DNA from: M3007 sp046296435
GTDB taxonomy: Bacteria > Bacteroidota > Bacteroidia > Chitinophagales > Saprospiraceae
Direction: 5' to 3'
NCBI GenBank assembly: GCA_046296435.1
Contig: JBKBLI010000020.1
Coordinates: 1-50,705 of the forward strand
Length of the DNA: 50,705 nt
Positions 27,162 through 34,724 of this stretch are shown here, one piece after another. Position 1 is the first letter of the stretch. Each line of letters begins with the position of its first letter. The position numbers were made by a program, and so were the translations under genes. A model generated the notes under the pieces. It saw nothing but the letters and a program-made list of their open reading frames with translations, was not told the origin of the DNA and made no database searches.

Positions 27162-27163
27162 AA

Positions 27164-27186
27164 ACATTTTGTTTGAAACAAAATGT
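27164..27186. promoter_or_regulatory. Perfect 23-bp palindrome, candidate operator
   Basis: Arms ACATTTTGTTT (27164-27174) and AAACAAAATGT (27176-27186) are perfect complements around a single G. The right arm ends 2 bp before the TATATTTG promoter box, so a bound repressor would cover the -33 region. No T-run follows, which speaks against a terminator for the phosphatase gene. Confidence 0.6.
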
Positions 27187-27188
27187 AC

Positions 27189-27196
27189 TATATTTG
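27189..27196 (+). promoter_or_regulatory. -7 promoter box for the glucosaminidase-like gene
   Basis: TATATTTG matches TAnnTTTG; the ATG at 27236 is 39 nt further on. A TTTG at 27168-27171 lies 17 bp upstream and could serve as the -33 element, within the palindrome. Confidence 0.65.
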
Positions 27197-27235
27197 CGTT
27201 CTATTTTGCGCTTAACCATCAATAAATAGGACGTT

Positions 27236-27892
27236 ATGAAAGAGATTTTACTTGTCAGTTTGCGTTTCATCGCAAAGAATTGGTTTTTGTTCAGCCTTTT
27301 AGCGCTTGGTCTCTACGCTGCGCTCAGCAAGTCGGTCGGAAAGGGCGCAATGCCGACGATGGCCAAGTCTGCCAAAATGAGCGATGCAGGCGAGGAATTG
27401 GGGCTGCTTGCCGAAGCGCCGGTAGGCGCCAAGTTTATGTTTCCGGAAATATCGGAACAAGTAGAAGCGGCGTTTGTTGCCCGTTTTGGCAAAGTTGCGT
27501 TGGCGGAGCAAAAGAAGTTTGGCATTCCTGCCGCTGTCATTCTAGCTTGCGCCTATCACAACAGCATTGGCGGGAGTCGCTTGTGCGCGAGCGATGGCAA
27601 CAATTTTTTTGCCTTGCCCTGCAACAAGGATTGGGACGGCGAAAGAAAAGTCATCGACCAGAGGTGCTACAAACAATACGGAACGGCTTGGGAGAGTTTT
27701 CGGGATTTCAGCATTTGGGTTGTCGGTTTGGACGAGTATGCCCGCCTGCGCAAAAAAGCGCCTGACAAACCCGAACTTTGGCTCAAAGCGCTTGCCGATC
27801 AAGGCTTCAGCGATGTAAACGATTTTGAACGACTATGCTTGCAATTCATCAAAAAATACCAGTTGGAACGCTTGGATTGCTCCTCTTCCTGA
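27236..27892 (+). CDS. Glucosaminidase-like protein lacking the catalytic Glu
   Basis: Membrane-anchored protein of 218 residues: a short cytoplasmic start, one transmembrane helix (about 15-30) and an extracytoplasmic domain from about 75 that matches the glucosaminidase (FlgJ/LytG-like) family. Matching blocks are KKFGIPAAVILACAY (about 93-107), GNNFFALPC (121-129), AWESFRDFSIWVVGLDEY (151-168) and ALADQGFSDVNDFERLCLQF (185-204). Family members carry a catalytic Glu in an AxLESGxG motif; here the aligned stretch is AYHNSIGG, with Asn109 where Glu is expected. Four Cys (105, 117, 129, 144) could form disulfides. It may bind peptidoglycan without cutting it. The DUF2141 gene overlaps its 3' end by 58 bp. 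Confidence 0.75.
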   Translation: MKEILLVSLRFIAKNWFLFSLLALGLYAALSKSVGKGAMPTMAKSAKMSDAGEELGLLAEAPVGAKFMFPEISEQVEAAFVARFGKVALAEQKKFGIPAAVILACAYHNSIGGSRLCASDGNNFFALPCNKDWDGERKVIDQRCYKQYGTAWESFRDFSIWVVGLDEYARLRKKAPDKPELWLKALADQGFSDVNDFERLCLQFIKKYQLERLDCSSS

Positions 27893-28488
27893 TTTTAGCG
27901 GGTATGTTGGCAGGGGCATTTTGGGGTCTTTCATGGGCAATAGGTCCGTTTGCGATGTGCCCGGAGTCGCGTTATCTGGTAGCGAAGCAAGCGGAGTTCG
28001 GCATATCGCTACGGCGGGATGCGGTTGATCTTACAGCGCGCGATGGCGCGAGCGTAGAGCCATCGAAACCCACAGCCACGATATTTTCCGGTGATCGGGC
28101 TTTGGCTCCCGCCGTTTGCCTTCGCGTGACGGGTATCGCTGAGCGCACAGGAGATATTCGGGTTGCTATATACGACAGCCGCGGCTCTTACATGAACGAA
28201 GCGCGCATGTTTCGGTATTTTGTGTTGGCGCTTGATACGCGCAAGGACAGGGTCATCGAATTGAGCCTGTCAGATCTTCCGGATGGCGAATATGCTTTTA
28301 TGTGCTATCAGGATAAAAACCGCAATGGTCGCCTCGACCGCAATGTAATGGGCGTCCCGACGGAGCCATATGGCTTTAGCCGGCAGGCCAGGCCCAAGTT
28401 CAGAGCGCCGACATGGGATGAGGCCAAGGTGCAATTAAGCGACTTCCATGGAGGTAATTGTGTGTTGATTGAGATCAAATCTTGGTGA
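27835..28488 (+). CDS. DUF2141-domain membrane-anchored protein
   Basis: Protein of 217 residues: one N-terminal transmembrane helix (about 9-35) and a C-terminal DUF2141 domain (about 95-215). The domain is recognised from GDIRVAIYDSRGSYMNEARMF, shortened here, then LSLSDLPDGEYAFMCYQDKN and RNGRLDRNVMGVPTEPYGFS, which are its strongest blocks. DUF2141 proteins are exported beta-sandwich proteins of unknown function. The start at 27835 overlaps the previous gene by 58 bp; ATG 27904 would avoid the overlap but cut the membrane helix in half, so I prefer 27835. The overlap suggests translational coupling with the glucosaminidase-like gene. Confidence 0.75.
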   Translation: MLAIHQKIPVGTLGLLLFLILAGMLAGAFWGLSWAIGPFAMCPESRYLVAKQAEFGISLRRDAVDLTARDGASVEPSKPTATIFSGDRALAPAVCLRVTGIAERTGDIRVAIYDSRGSYMNEARMFRYFVLALDTRKDRVIELSLSDLPDGEYAFMCYQDKNRNGRLDRNVMGVPTEPYGFSRQARPKFRAPTWDEAKVQLSDFHGGNCVLIEIKSW

Positions 28489-28497
28489 TATTTGTGT

Positions 28498-28520
28498 GTT
28501 TTGTCAAATTTTGACAAAAC
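28498..28520. promoter_or_regulatory. 23-bp inverted repeat, candidate operator for fasciclin gene
   Basis: Arms GTTTTGTCAA (28498-28507) and TTGACAAAAC (28511-28520) are perfect, with a 3-nt centre. The sequence CTTTGCC follows directly (AACCTTTG, one mismatch to TAnnTTTG). The outer TTTTGT/ACAAAA resembles the palindrome at 27164-27186. Confidence 0.55.
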
Positions 28521-28598
28521 CTTTGCCTCGAAAAGTTAAACAAAAGCTCTTGGGGCGGGTTTAGTTTTTATTTAATTAACAAAATCACACAAGAAGTT

Positions 28599-29546
28599 AT
28601 GAAGTTTTTCATTCCGGGCTTTGCCCTCTTGCTCTTCTCTCTGGCGCTCTCGGCTCCCTCCTGCAAGGATACGGACGACGGTGTTACCCTCCCCACGATT
28701 GTCGAGACGGCCATTGCTTCACCCAATCTCAGCACACTCGTTGCGGCCTTGCAACGCGCCGATCTGGTTTCTGCGCTGAACGCTCCTGGCCAGAATTTTA
28801 CGGTGCTTGCGCCGACCAATGAGGCTTTCAACAAATTGCTCCAGGCCTTGGGGGTGAGCCGGCTGGAGGACATCCCCGTCGATGTGCTTGCGCAGGTTTT
28901 GCGCAATCACGTGGTATCCGGGGTCGCCAAATCAACAGACTTGAGCACGGGTTATGTCAATACCCTGGCAACGTTCAGGGGTACCGACAACCCCATTAGT
29001 CTGTTTGTAAACACGGCTTCGGGCGTGCGCTTCAACAATACTGCCAATGTAACTACAGCCGATGTGGAGGCTTCGAATGGCGTGGTGCACATCATTGACG
29101 CGGTGATCCTGCCGCCTACGGTGGTCAACCATGCGTTGAACAACCCGAATTTCAGCGTGTTGGTGCAAGCCTTGACGCGTAGCGATCTGGGAGTAGATTA
29201 TCCGGCAATCTTGTCGGGAGACGGTCCGTTTACGGTTTTTGCTCCGACGAATGCCGCATTTACGGCGTTGTTGCAGGAGTTGGGCGCTGCGAGTCTGAAC
29301 GATATTCCGGCGGCTACGCTCAACGCCGTATTGCAGTACCATGTGGTCAACGGAGCCAACGTGCGCTCTACAGCGCTGACGGAGGGTCAAAGCGTCACTA
29401 CTTTCCAAGGCGGTACGTTTACGATTGGACTGACGGGCGGTCCCAAGATTACGGATGCGAAGGGCCGGGTAGCCAACATCATCGCTACGGATGTCCAAGG
29501 TTCAAATGGCGTTGTACACGCCATAGACAAGGTAATCCTGCCCTGA
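28599..29546 (+). CDS. Lipoprotein with two fasciclin (FAS1) domains
   Basis: Predicted surface lipoprotein of 315 residues with two FAS1 domains, which mediate adhesion in many organisms. The signal peptide MKFFIPGFALLLFSLALSAP ends in SAPSC, a possible lipobox. Domain 1 spans about 32-170 and domain 2 about 175-315. Each has the two FAS1 signatures: FTVLAPTNEAFNKLL and NGVVHIIDAVILPP in the first, FTVFAPTNAAFTALL and NGVVHAIDKVILP in the second. Between them are the usual VLxxHVV blocks. It sits behind an inverted repeat and is followed by a long terminator hairpin, so it looks like a single-gene transcript. Confidence 0.92.
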   Translation: MKFFIPGFALLLFSLALSAPSCKDTDDGVTLPTIVETAIASPNLSTLVAALQRADLVSALNAPGQNFTVLAPTNEAFNKLLQALGVSRLEDIPVDVLAQVLRNHVVSGVAKSTDLSTGYVNTLATFRGTDNPISLFVNTASGVRFNNTANVTTADVEASNGVVHIIDAVILPPTVVNHALNNPNFSVLVQALTRSDLGVDYPAILSGDGPFTVFAPTNAAFTALLQELGAASLNDIPAATLNAVLQYHVVNGANVRSTALTEGQSVTTFQGGTFTIGLTGGPKITDAKGRVANIIATDVQGSNGVVHAIDKVILP

Positions 29547-29567
29547 TTCGTAGATTGAACAGACCTT

Positions 29568-29631
29568 GAACGGACAGGCGAAAGGGAGAGGCGCGCGCCT
29601 AACGCCCTTTCGCTTGTCTGTTCTTTTTTTT
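29568..29631 (+). terminator. Long hairpin terminator after fasciclin gene
   Basis: The left arm starts at 29568 (GAACGGACAGGCGAAAGGG) and pairs, with G-T and one mismatch, to CCCTTTCGCTTGTCTGTTC (29605-29623). The loop holds a second palindrome, AGGCGCGCGCCT. A run of eight T follows. Confidence 0.85.
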
Positions 29632-29703
29632 GTGCGCGATCGGCCAGCCATGAAAGCGGTGCGGAGATTTACACGATAAAGTTAGTGCGAACGGCTTTTG
29701 TCG

Positions 29704-29711
29704 TACCTTTG
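29704..29711 (+). promoter_or_regulatory. -7 promoter box abutting a start codon
   Basis: TACCTTTG matches TAnnTTTG and ends 4 nt before ATG 29716, leaving no room for a leader. Confidence 0.55.
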
Positions 29712-29715
29712 CCGT

Positions 29716-30945
29716 ATGGCATTGATCAAACGTTCGCCGGTTGGCGTGGTCTTTTTGACTGTTTTTTTGGATATGCTCGGCGTCGGTATTGTGATACCGG
29801 TTCTGCCTGCTTTGTTCATTGATCTGCAGACGAGTATTCTGCCCGCCGACACTTCGGCCGCGGCGCGCAGCGTGATGTACGGGTATCTGGTAGCGGCTTA
29901 TCCGATCATGCAGTTTTTTGGCGCGCCGATATTGGGCGCTCTGAGCGATCGTTACGGCCGCAAGCCCATGTTGCAGATATCCCTTGTCGGAACGTTTTTG
30001 GGTTATTTGTTGTTGGGTTGGTCTGTTTATACGGCCAATGTTTGGCTTTTGTTTGTCAGCAGGTTGGTTCCCGGCTTCACGGGCGGGAATATCAGCATCA
30101 TCATGTCGTCGCTATCCGATATTGCTACGCCGGCCAACCGCACCAAATACTTTGGGCTGGTGGGTATGGCTTTTGGCATCGGATTTATTTTAGGTCCTGC
30201 TATTGGCGGGATTTTGGCGGACGCTTCGCTCAGCCCCTTGTTTGGTCACGCCACGCCGTTTTGGTTCACCGCCGTATTGACGGCGCTTAATTTGGCCTAT
30301 GTCCAGACGCGTTTTGACGAAACGCTTGCCGAGCGGCGGCCTACTCCGGTTAGTTTTTTTACGGGAGTGCGCAACATTGAGCATGCGTTTTCGCTGCCGC
30401 ACCTGCGGGGTATATTTGCGGTTTCGCTGTTGCTTTCGTTGGGTTTTTCATTTTTCACGCAGTTTTTTAGCGTGTTTATGATCCAGAAATTTAGTTTTCA
30501 GGAGCGAGATATCGGGATGCTCTTTGCCTGGGTGGGTTTTTGGTTGGTGTTTACGCAGGGGGTGGTGGTGCGTCGATTGGCAGGCAGGATCGCTCCTCAG
30601 AAGATATTGCGCTGGTCGATCTTGTTCCAAAGCGCGGCGCTGGCTGCGGTGCTGTTGCCGCGTAGCGGCGCGCAGATGTATTTTGTCAATCCGTTCATCG
30701 CGCTGTTTCAGGGGTTGACATCGCCGAATTTGACGACGGTCATATCGTCAACGGCGCGGCCGCAAGAGCAGGGCGAAATACTGGGTATCAACCAGAGTAT
30801 GATTTCGGTGGGTCAGGCGCTGCCGCCCATTATCGCGGGCTACCTGAACAGCGTCAATGGCGCCTATCCGATGGTCGCCGCTTCGCTCTTGACTTTGGGC
30901 GCCTGGGTAGCGTATCGGGTGGCCGACTCGCGTCATGCTTATTAA
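29716..30945 (+). CDS. MFS transporter, TetA-like
   Basis: Major facilitator with 12 predicted helices, 409 residues, closest in pattern to the DHA1/TetA drug:H+ antiporters. The opening MALIKRSPVGVVFLTVFLDM, then GVGIVIPVLPAL, contains the family D-x-x-GxGxxxPxLP helix 1. Motif A is GALSDRYGRKPML (about 74-86) and motif C is the glycine-rich GFILGPAIGGIL near helix 5. Substrate unknown; efflux is inferred from the family. The promoter box directly before the ATG implies a leaderless mRNA. I see no local regulator or partner. A T-tract/A-tract region lies downstream. Confidence 0.87.
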   Translation: MALIKRSPVGVVFLTVFLDMLGVGIVIPVLPALFIDLQTSILPADTSAAARSVMYGYLVAAYPIMQFFGAPILGALSDRYGRKPMLQISLVGTFLGYLLLGWSVYTANVWLLFVSRLVPGFTGGNISIIMSSLSDIATPANRTKYFGLVGMAFGIGFILGPAIGGILADASLSPLFGHATPFWFTAVLTALNLAYVQTRFDETLAERRPTPVSFFTGVRNIEHAFSLPHLRGIFAVSLLLSLGFSFFTQFFSVFMIQKFSFQERDIGMLFAWVGFWLVFTQGVVVRRLAGRIAPQKILRWSILFQSAALAAVLLPRSGAQMYFVNPFIALFQGLTSPNLTTVISSTARPQEQGEILGINQSMISVGQALPPIIAGYLNSVNGAYPMVAASLLTLGAWVAYRVADSRHAY

Positions 30946-31036
30946 ATGGGTCGAAAACGGCGCATTTTGTAGCGTGTAGCCCGACGCACGCGCTTGCATG
31001 CGCTGGCGCATGCCTTTGCCCCTCGCTGCGGCGCCT

Positions 31037-31053
31037 TTTTTCAAAAAAAGCGT
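31037..31053 (+). repeat. T/A-tract repeat copy 1
   Basis: A 17-bp sequence TTTTTCAAAAAAAGCGT, identical to the reverse complement of 41024-41040. Both copies sit next to GC-rich text containing GCGCATGC-type strings downstream of a gene. Confidence 0.45.
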
Positions 31054-31162
31054 GGGCGAGCGGGAGTTGACTCGCGATGGGCTTTTGCTTTTTTTTTACG
31101 CAAATGCAGGTTGGGCGCTAGGAGCTTGCGGATGCTGAAATGGGTTTGCTTTTGATCGATTG

Positions 31163-31221
31163 TTTTTTTCAAAAAAAAAGCGGGGAGCGGGCATGCGCAT
31201 GACGCGCGCCCGCTCCCCGCT
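31163..31221 (-). terminator. Strong terminator of the S8 lipoprotein gene
   Basis: On the minus strand, 14-bp perfect arms AGCGGGGAGCGGGC (31221 to 31208) and GCCCGCTCCCCGCT (31192 to 31179) enclose a 15-nt loop and are followed by a run of nine T. It lies 18 bp beyond the stop codon at 31239. Confidence 0.92.
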
Positions 31222-31238
31222 CGCTATGTTGGGCTACG

Positions 31239-32750
31239 TCACTGGGTAGCGGTCTGGGCGTTGATGCGGCCCCATCCGAACTGGCTGTGTCGGTTGGGGA
31301 AGTAGTTGGCGCTTGATTTGAGCCTGTTGAACACTTGCGTGCGCGTCCAGCCCGGGTACTTGGCCCATACCAGGGCTGCGATGCCCGCCGTTGAGGCTGT
31401 GGCTACGCTGGAGCCGCCCACTGTAGAGGGCGTGTCGCCGTAGTCGGCCAAGGATAGGGGTACGCGTCCGTTGCTGTTTTTTTGCATGACGAGCACGAAA
31501 TCGACCTTGCTGCCGGAGTGGCAGTTGCCGCAGCGAGAGGTCAGGTTGTCGCGGATACCGGTCACGGCGATGGCCTCGGCCATATTGGCCGGGAAGATGA
31601 CGCCTGCAAACCATGCCGACCACCAGAAGGAAGTGCCGGCGGCGCAAAAAATCATTTTGTTTTTGCCGTAGGCAAATTTGACGGCGTCGGATATCTGCGA
31701 GGAGGAATTGATGCGGCCCATGCTCATGCTGATGATGCGCACGCCGCCGTGGTTGCCCGCCAGGACGAAAGCGTTGGATACTCCGGTCACTTCGCGGCTT
31801 TCGTCGAGATAGACATCGGCAGCGGCTCGGATGGAGACGACGTTTGCCCCGTATGCGATGCCGACAGCCGCGCCGTCGGAGCCTCTGGGCGCGGCGCCGG
31901 CGCCGATCATGGAGGTGCCGTGTCCGCAGAGGTCGTTGGGCGTTTCGTTGGGACCGTTGTTGGTTTTGGGCAGGGTGACGTATTTTTCGATGTAACGGCC
32001 GGCGGAGTAGCCTTGCGCGAAGTCCTGACCGAGATTTTCCTGATCGTCGCTGGCCCCGGTATCGATGTAAGCGATGCTTACGCCCGAGCCTGTGCTGTTG
32101 CCCCATGCTTGCGCGATGTTGTGGTAAGCGTGGTTCCAGGATTGCTTGCAACCGGGAGCGATGTTGAGGTAGTCAGCCGGAGTGCTGAGGCCGTATTCGG
32201 GCGTATTGCCGCCGCAGCCCGACCCGCCTGAGCGGTCTTTGGGTTGGGTGCAGTAAGGTTCGTAGGCCGTTGGCTCTGCGTAACGTACATAGTCGGAGGC
32301 GCGCAGCAGGGCTATCGTCTCGGGGTTGCGCACATAGAGGTTCATGACGGGCAGCACGCCGTTTTCTTCGAATGCAAAGAGGTCGGCTTCTTTCAGGCTG
32401 GGATTGAGGCGGCGCTCGGACGCAAGCGTCATGTCCAGCACTTTTTGACGCGCTTCCAGCCATTCGGCTTCGGCAATGTCGATGAGGTGCAGGCGATCCT
32501 CGACGCCGACGGCGCCTGCCGGCCGATAGCCGACGGACATGACGTAGTCGGTGTTGGCGATGGCTGTCCAGACTTGTTCGTTACTGGCCCACTCCCAGAG
32601 GAATTGACCGGTTTGCTCCACATTTTCGCGGATGAAGGCGTCCAATTGCGCCGGATCGGGCGCTTCGAGGTTGGGCGCGGCGTAGCGGTCTGTTTTTTGG
32701 CAGGCGAAAAACAGCAGAAAAAGGATGAAGTACGGGTAGCGTAAACTCAT
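31239..32750 (-). CDS. S8 protease-like lipoprotein with altered oxyanion residue
   Basis: Predicted lipoprotein (MSLRYPYFILFLLFFAC; lipobox FFAC) of 503 residues with a subtilisin-type domain from about 200. Catalytic Asp230 is in AYIDTGAS, His277 in LCGHGTSM, and Ser448 in GGSSVATAS, where GTSMATP is usual. At the oxyanion position the family has AAGN; here it is AAGT (Thr373, in FCAAGTSFWW). The downstream FPANMAEAIAVTG aligns well with the family, so this is a substitution and not a misalignment. The N-terminal 200 residues are unfamiliar and may be a pro-region. Activity may be reduced or altered. ATG 32750 is the start that opens the signal peptide. It has its own promoter and terminator. 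Confidence 0.82.
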   Translation of the reverse strand: MSLRYPYFILFLLFFACQKTDRYAAPNLEAPDPAQLDAFIRENVEQTGQFLWEWASNEQVWTAIANTDYVMSVGYRPAGAVGVEDRLHLIDIAEAEWLEARQKVLDMTLASERRLNPSLKEADLFAFEENGVLPVMNLYVRNPETIALLRASDYVRYAEPTAYEPYCTQPKDRSGGSGCGGNTPEYGLSTPADYLNIAPGCKQSWNHAYHNIAQAWGNSTGSGVSIAYIDTGASDDQENLGQDFAQGYSAGRYIEKYVTLPKTNNGPNETPNDLCGHGTSMIGAGAAPRGSDGAAVGIAYGANVVSIRAAADVYLDESREVTGVSNAFVLAGNHGGVRIISMSMGRINSSSQISDAVKFAYGKNKMIFCAAGTSFWWSAWFAGVIFPANMAEAIAVTGIRDNLTSRCGNCHSGSKVDFVLVMQKNSNGRVPLSLADYGDTPSTVGGSSVATASTAGIAALVWAKYPGWTRTQVFNRLKSSANYFPNRHSQFGWGRINAQTATQ

Positions 32751-32789
32751 GATTGAAGGTTGGAAAAAGTTTGGTGACAAAAAGCGAGG

Positions 32790-32797
32790 CAAATGTA
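32790..32797 (-). promoter_or_regulatory. -7 promoter box for the S8 lipoprotein
   Basis: The minus strand reads TACATTTG, a full TAnnTTTG match about 40 bp upstream of ATG 32750. Confidence 0.6.
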
Positions 32798-33044
32798 ATG
32801 GAAAATTGTAACGAGAGCGTTGAGATTTTTTTTGCGGCCTGCAATTGTTTTAGCAAAAGATACGACGGGGCATCCCCGATTGCGAAAAAGCATCGCTCGG
32901 GCATACCCCTTCAACGCCATATCGGGTGACAATGGATTATCTGCGTCTGAAGCGCGGCGCGGGCTTATCTAAGCGATCAGCTTATGCCGACTGCGGGGCC
33001 TGGCGTATTGGCCTTGCCAATAGGGGGCGATCGCGTGCGGTTGT

Positions 33045-33221
33045 TTATGATTTTTTCCGTGGAAAATCGACGACTATCGCATACATGACCAGCACGAAAG
33101 CCCCCAAGGCAAATTCGATATGCGCATTATCTACGGCAAGCCTTGTGACGTACACCGATGAGGCAAACCAGCTCACAGGGATGATGACGCGGGTAATGGC
33201 CCATTGGGCGTATGCTTTCAC
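33045..33221 (-). CDS. 58-residue membrane protein coupled by GTGA overlap
   Basis: A short gene starting with GTG at 33221 and ending TAA at 33045, 58 residues. It has two hydrophobic segments: WAITRVIIPVSWFASSVYV (about 7-25) and FALGAFVLVMYAIVV (about 37-51), then a basic tail DFPRKKS. The GTG shares 4 bp with the TGA stop of the flavoprotein gene (GTGA), which is the arrangement of translationally coupled genes and the main reason to accept such a short frame. The pattern of a positive tail after helix 2 suits a small hairpin membrane protein. I do not recognise the family. It may anchor or assist the flavoprotein. Confidence 0.6.
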   Translation of the reverse strand: MKAYAQWAITRVIIPVSWFASSVYVTRLAVDNAHIEFALGAFVLVMYAIVVDFPRKKS

Positions 33222-34720
33222 AACTCGCTGGTTTTAAAGTGGATTTTTTCGTCGCGGCAAATAAGTTGAATAGCGTCCCTGCCCGAGTAGGCCGCAGGGG
33301 GCATGCCGCCGCCGGGAGTGACCCAATGCCCACACATATAAAAGTGGCTCAGTCCTTTGAAATGGCTGGGCAATTTGAGTTTTGTGGCTTCGGGCGTGGG
33401 CAACCAGCCTTCGTAGCTGCCGTTGTGGTTGCCCGTCCAGTTTTTGTAGGTGATGGGCGTGGCGGTGTCTGCAAATTCGAGGTGGGCTTTGATGTTTCCA
33501 AGTTCATTTTCTAATGCTTCAAGGAGCGCATCGCTGACGCGTTGGCGTTCGGCGCGGTAGGCTTCCTGGCCTTGTTCGTAGCATTTTTTCCAAAATTCAT
33601 AGTCCGTATCCACCATGGCCGTGATGAGTGTTTTGCCTTGTGGGGCAAGCGTTGGGTCGAAATTGTAAATCTGAAACGTGATGCGTTGGTGGGTGTAGTT
33701 GCCTACTTGAAGGGGGGCTGCCAAAGGGATATTCACGCCAACGATGGAAGGGGGAATTTCGTCAAACACACGGGCTACGCCTGCCGAAAAATAGACCAGC
33801 GATGGGAAGGTTTTGAGTGTTTGGTAAGCGGTTTTGGTTTTTTCGTCCACATATTGCGCGCCCAGCAATTCGAACAAAACGCTGTGCCCGTCGGCTGCCG
33901 AGATCACATAGTCGGCCAAGATGGTTTGATTATGGTTGATTTCCAAGCCCATAGCTCGGTTGTTTTCGGTGAGGATTTTAGTCGCCTTTTGCCCGAATTC
34001 AATTTTTCCGCCCAATTCGCGATAGCGTTTTTCCAGGCGCGCTACAAACTTGCCCGAGCCGCCCAGCGGATAGCCGGCCGTGCCTTTGTAGGCATACGCC
34101 AATTGCATCAAAAAGAAGGTCATGGACATTTCCGAAGCCCAGAAGTTTTCAAATGCTAATCGCAGGGTATCGGATTGGAATTTTTGGGCAAATTGCTTGA
34201 TAGATATTTGGTTGTACTTGCCCATTGCCATGACAAAAGGCAGGTTAGAAAGCAGGGCTTTGGTCCAATCCCAGGCGTTGAGCAATTCAAAGGCTTTGTC
34301 CAAAGGGAAGGAGTTGTTAGCTACGGTTTCAATGGCTTTTACAAATTCATCAATCACCACTTCATCGGCAGGGGATAGCTCTAAAAAGTGTTTTTTCAGC
34401 CGGTGGATGTCCGTATAGAAATGGACTTCCTGCCCGTTGATGTTTTGGTATTCAATGAAGCTGCTATGATTGTGGAAGGTATTGCCCTCTATCGCGCCCA
34501 ACTGATGCCACAAGTCGTACAGGTCTGTACCGGGCGCCGACCCTACCAGCCAATGGATGGAGCCGTTGACGTAGTAATCCCGGTTGTGCCACGACGAGCA
34601 TACGCCGCCCGCTTTTTGCCCCATTTCGTAAATGGTGGCATCAAATCCGTTGATGCGGGCGAATATTCCTGCCGAGAGGCCTGAAATGCCGGCTCCGATG
34701 ATGGCGATTTTTTTGCGCAT
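33218..34720 (-). CDS. CrtI/retinol-saturase-like FAD oxidoreductase
   Basis: FAD-dependent oxidoreductase of the phytoene desaturase/all-trans-retinol 13,14-reductase superfamily (COG1233), 500 residues. The N-terminal dinucleotide fold is IAIIGAGISGLSAG (residues 5-18) with the second Glu-type signature (TIYEMGQKAGGVCSSW), and the family C-terminal FAD-binding segment is recognisable in FYMCGHWVTPGGGMPPAAYSG. The GSIHWLVGSAPGT block near 53 is typical of the archaeal/bacterial members whose substrates are unknown. Base composition is lower in GC than its neighbours (49 GC of 120 bases counted at 34141-34260). ATG 34720 lies 4 bp after the stop of the barrel gene. Substrate could be a carotenoid, retinoid or other polyprenoid lipid. 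Confidence 0.82.
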   Translation of the reverse strand: MRKKIAIIGAGISGLSAGIFARINGFDATIYEMGQKAGGVCSSWHNRDYYVNGSIHWLVGSAPGTDLYDLWHQLGAIEGNTFHNHSSFIEYQNINGQEVHFYTDIHRLKKHFLELSPADEVVIDEFVKAIETVANNSFPLDKAFELLNAWDWTKALLSNLPFVMAMGKYNQISIKQFAQKFQSDTLRLAFENFWASEMSMTFFLMQLAYAYKGTAGYPLGGSGKFVARLEKRYRELGGKIEFGQKATKILTENNRAMGLEINHNQTILADYVISAADGHSVLFELLGAQYVDEKTKTAYQTLKTFPSLVYFSAGVARVFDEIPPSIVGVNIPLAAPLQVGNYTHQRITFQIYNFDPTLAPQGKTLITAMVDTDYEFWKKCYEQGQEAYRAERQRVSDALLEALENELGNIKAHLEFADTATPITYKNWTGNHNGSYEGWLPTPEATKLKLPSHFKGLSHFYMCGHWVTPGGGMPPAAYSGRDAIQLICRDEKIHFKTSEL

Positions 34721-34724
34721 GGCG

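Larger units (their letters stand above)
30946..31238. other. Intergenic region with repeated T/A tracts
   Basis: Between convergent genes. It contains the string TTTTTCAAAAAAAGCGT (31037-31053), whose reverse complement occurs at 41024-41040, a second T7-C-A9 tract at 31163-31179, and the minus-strand terminator described below. No gene is evident. Confidence 0.5.

Noticed and set aside
32926..33237. Plus-strand frame of 103 residues between the S8 and flavoprotein genes
   Set aside because: It overlaps the better supported minus-strand micro-gene and has no recognisable features.
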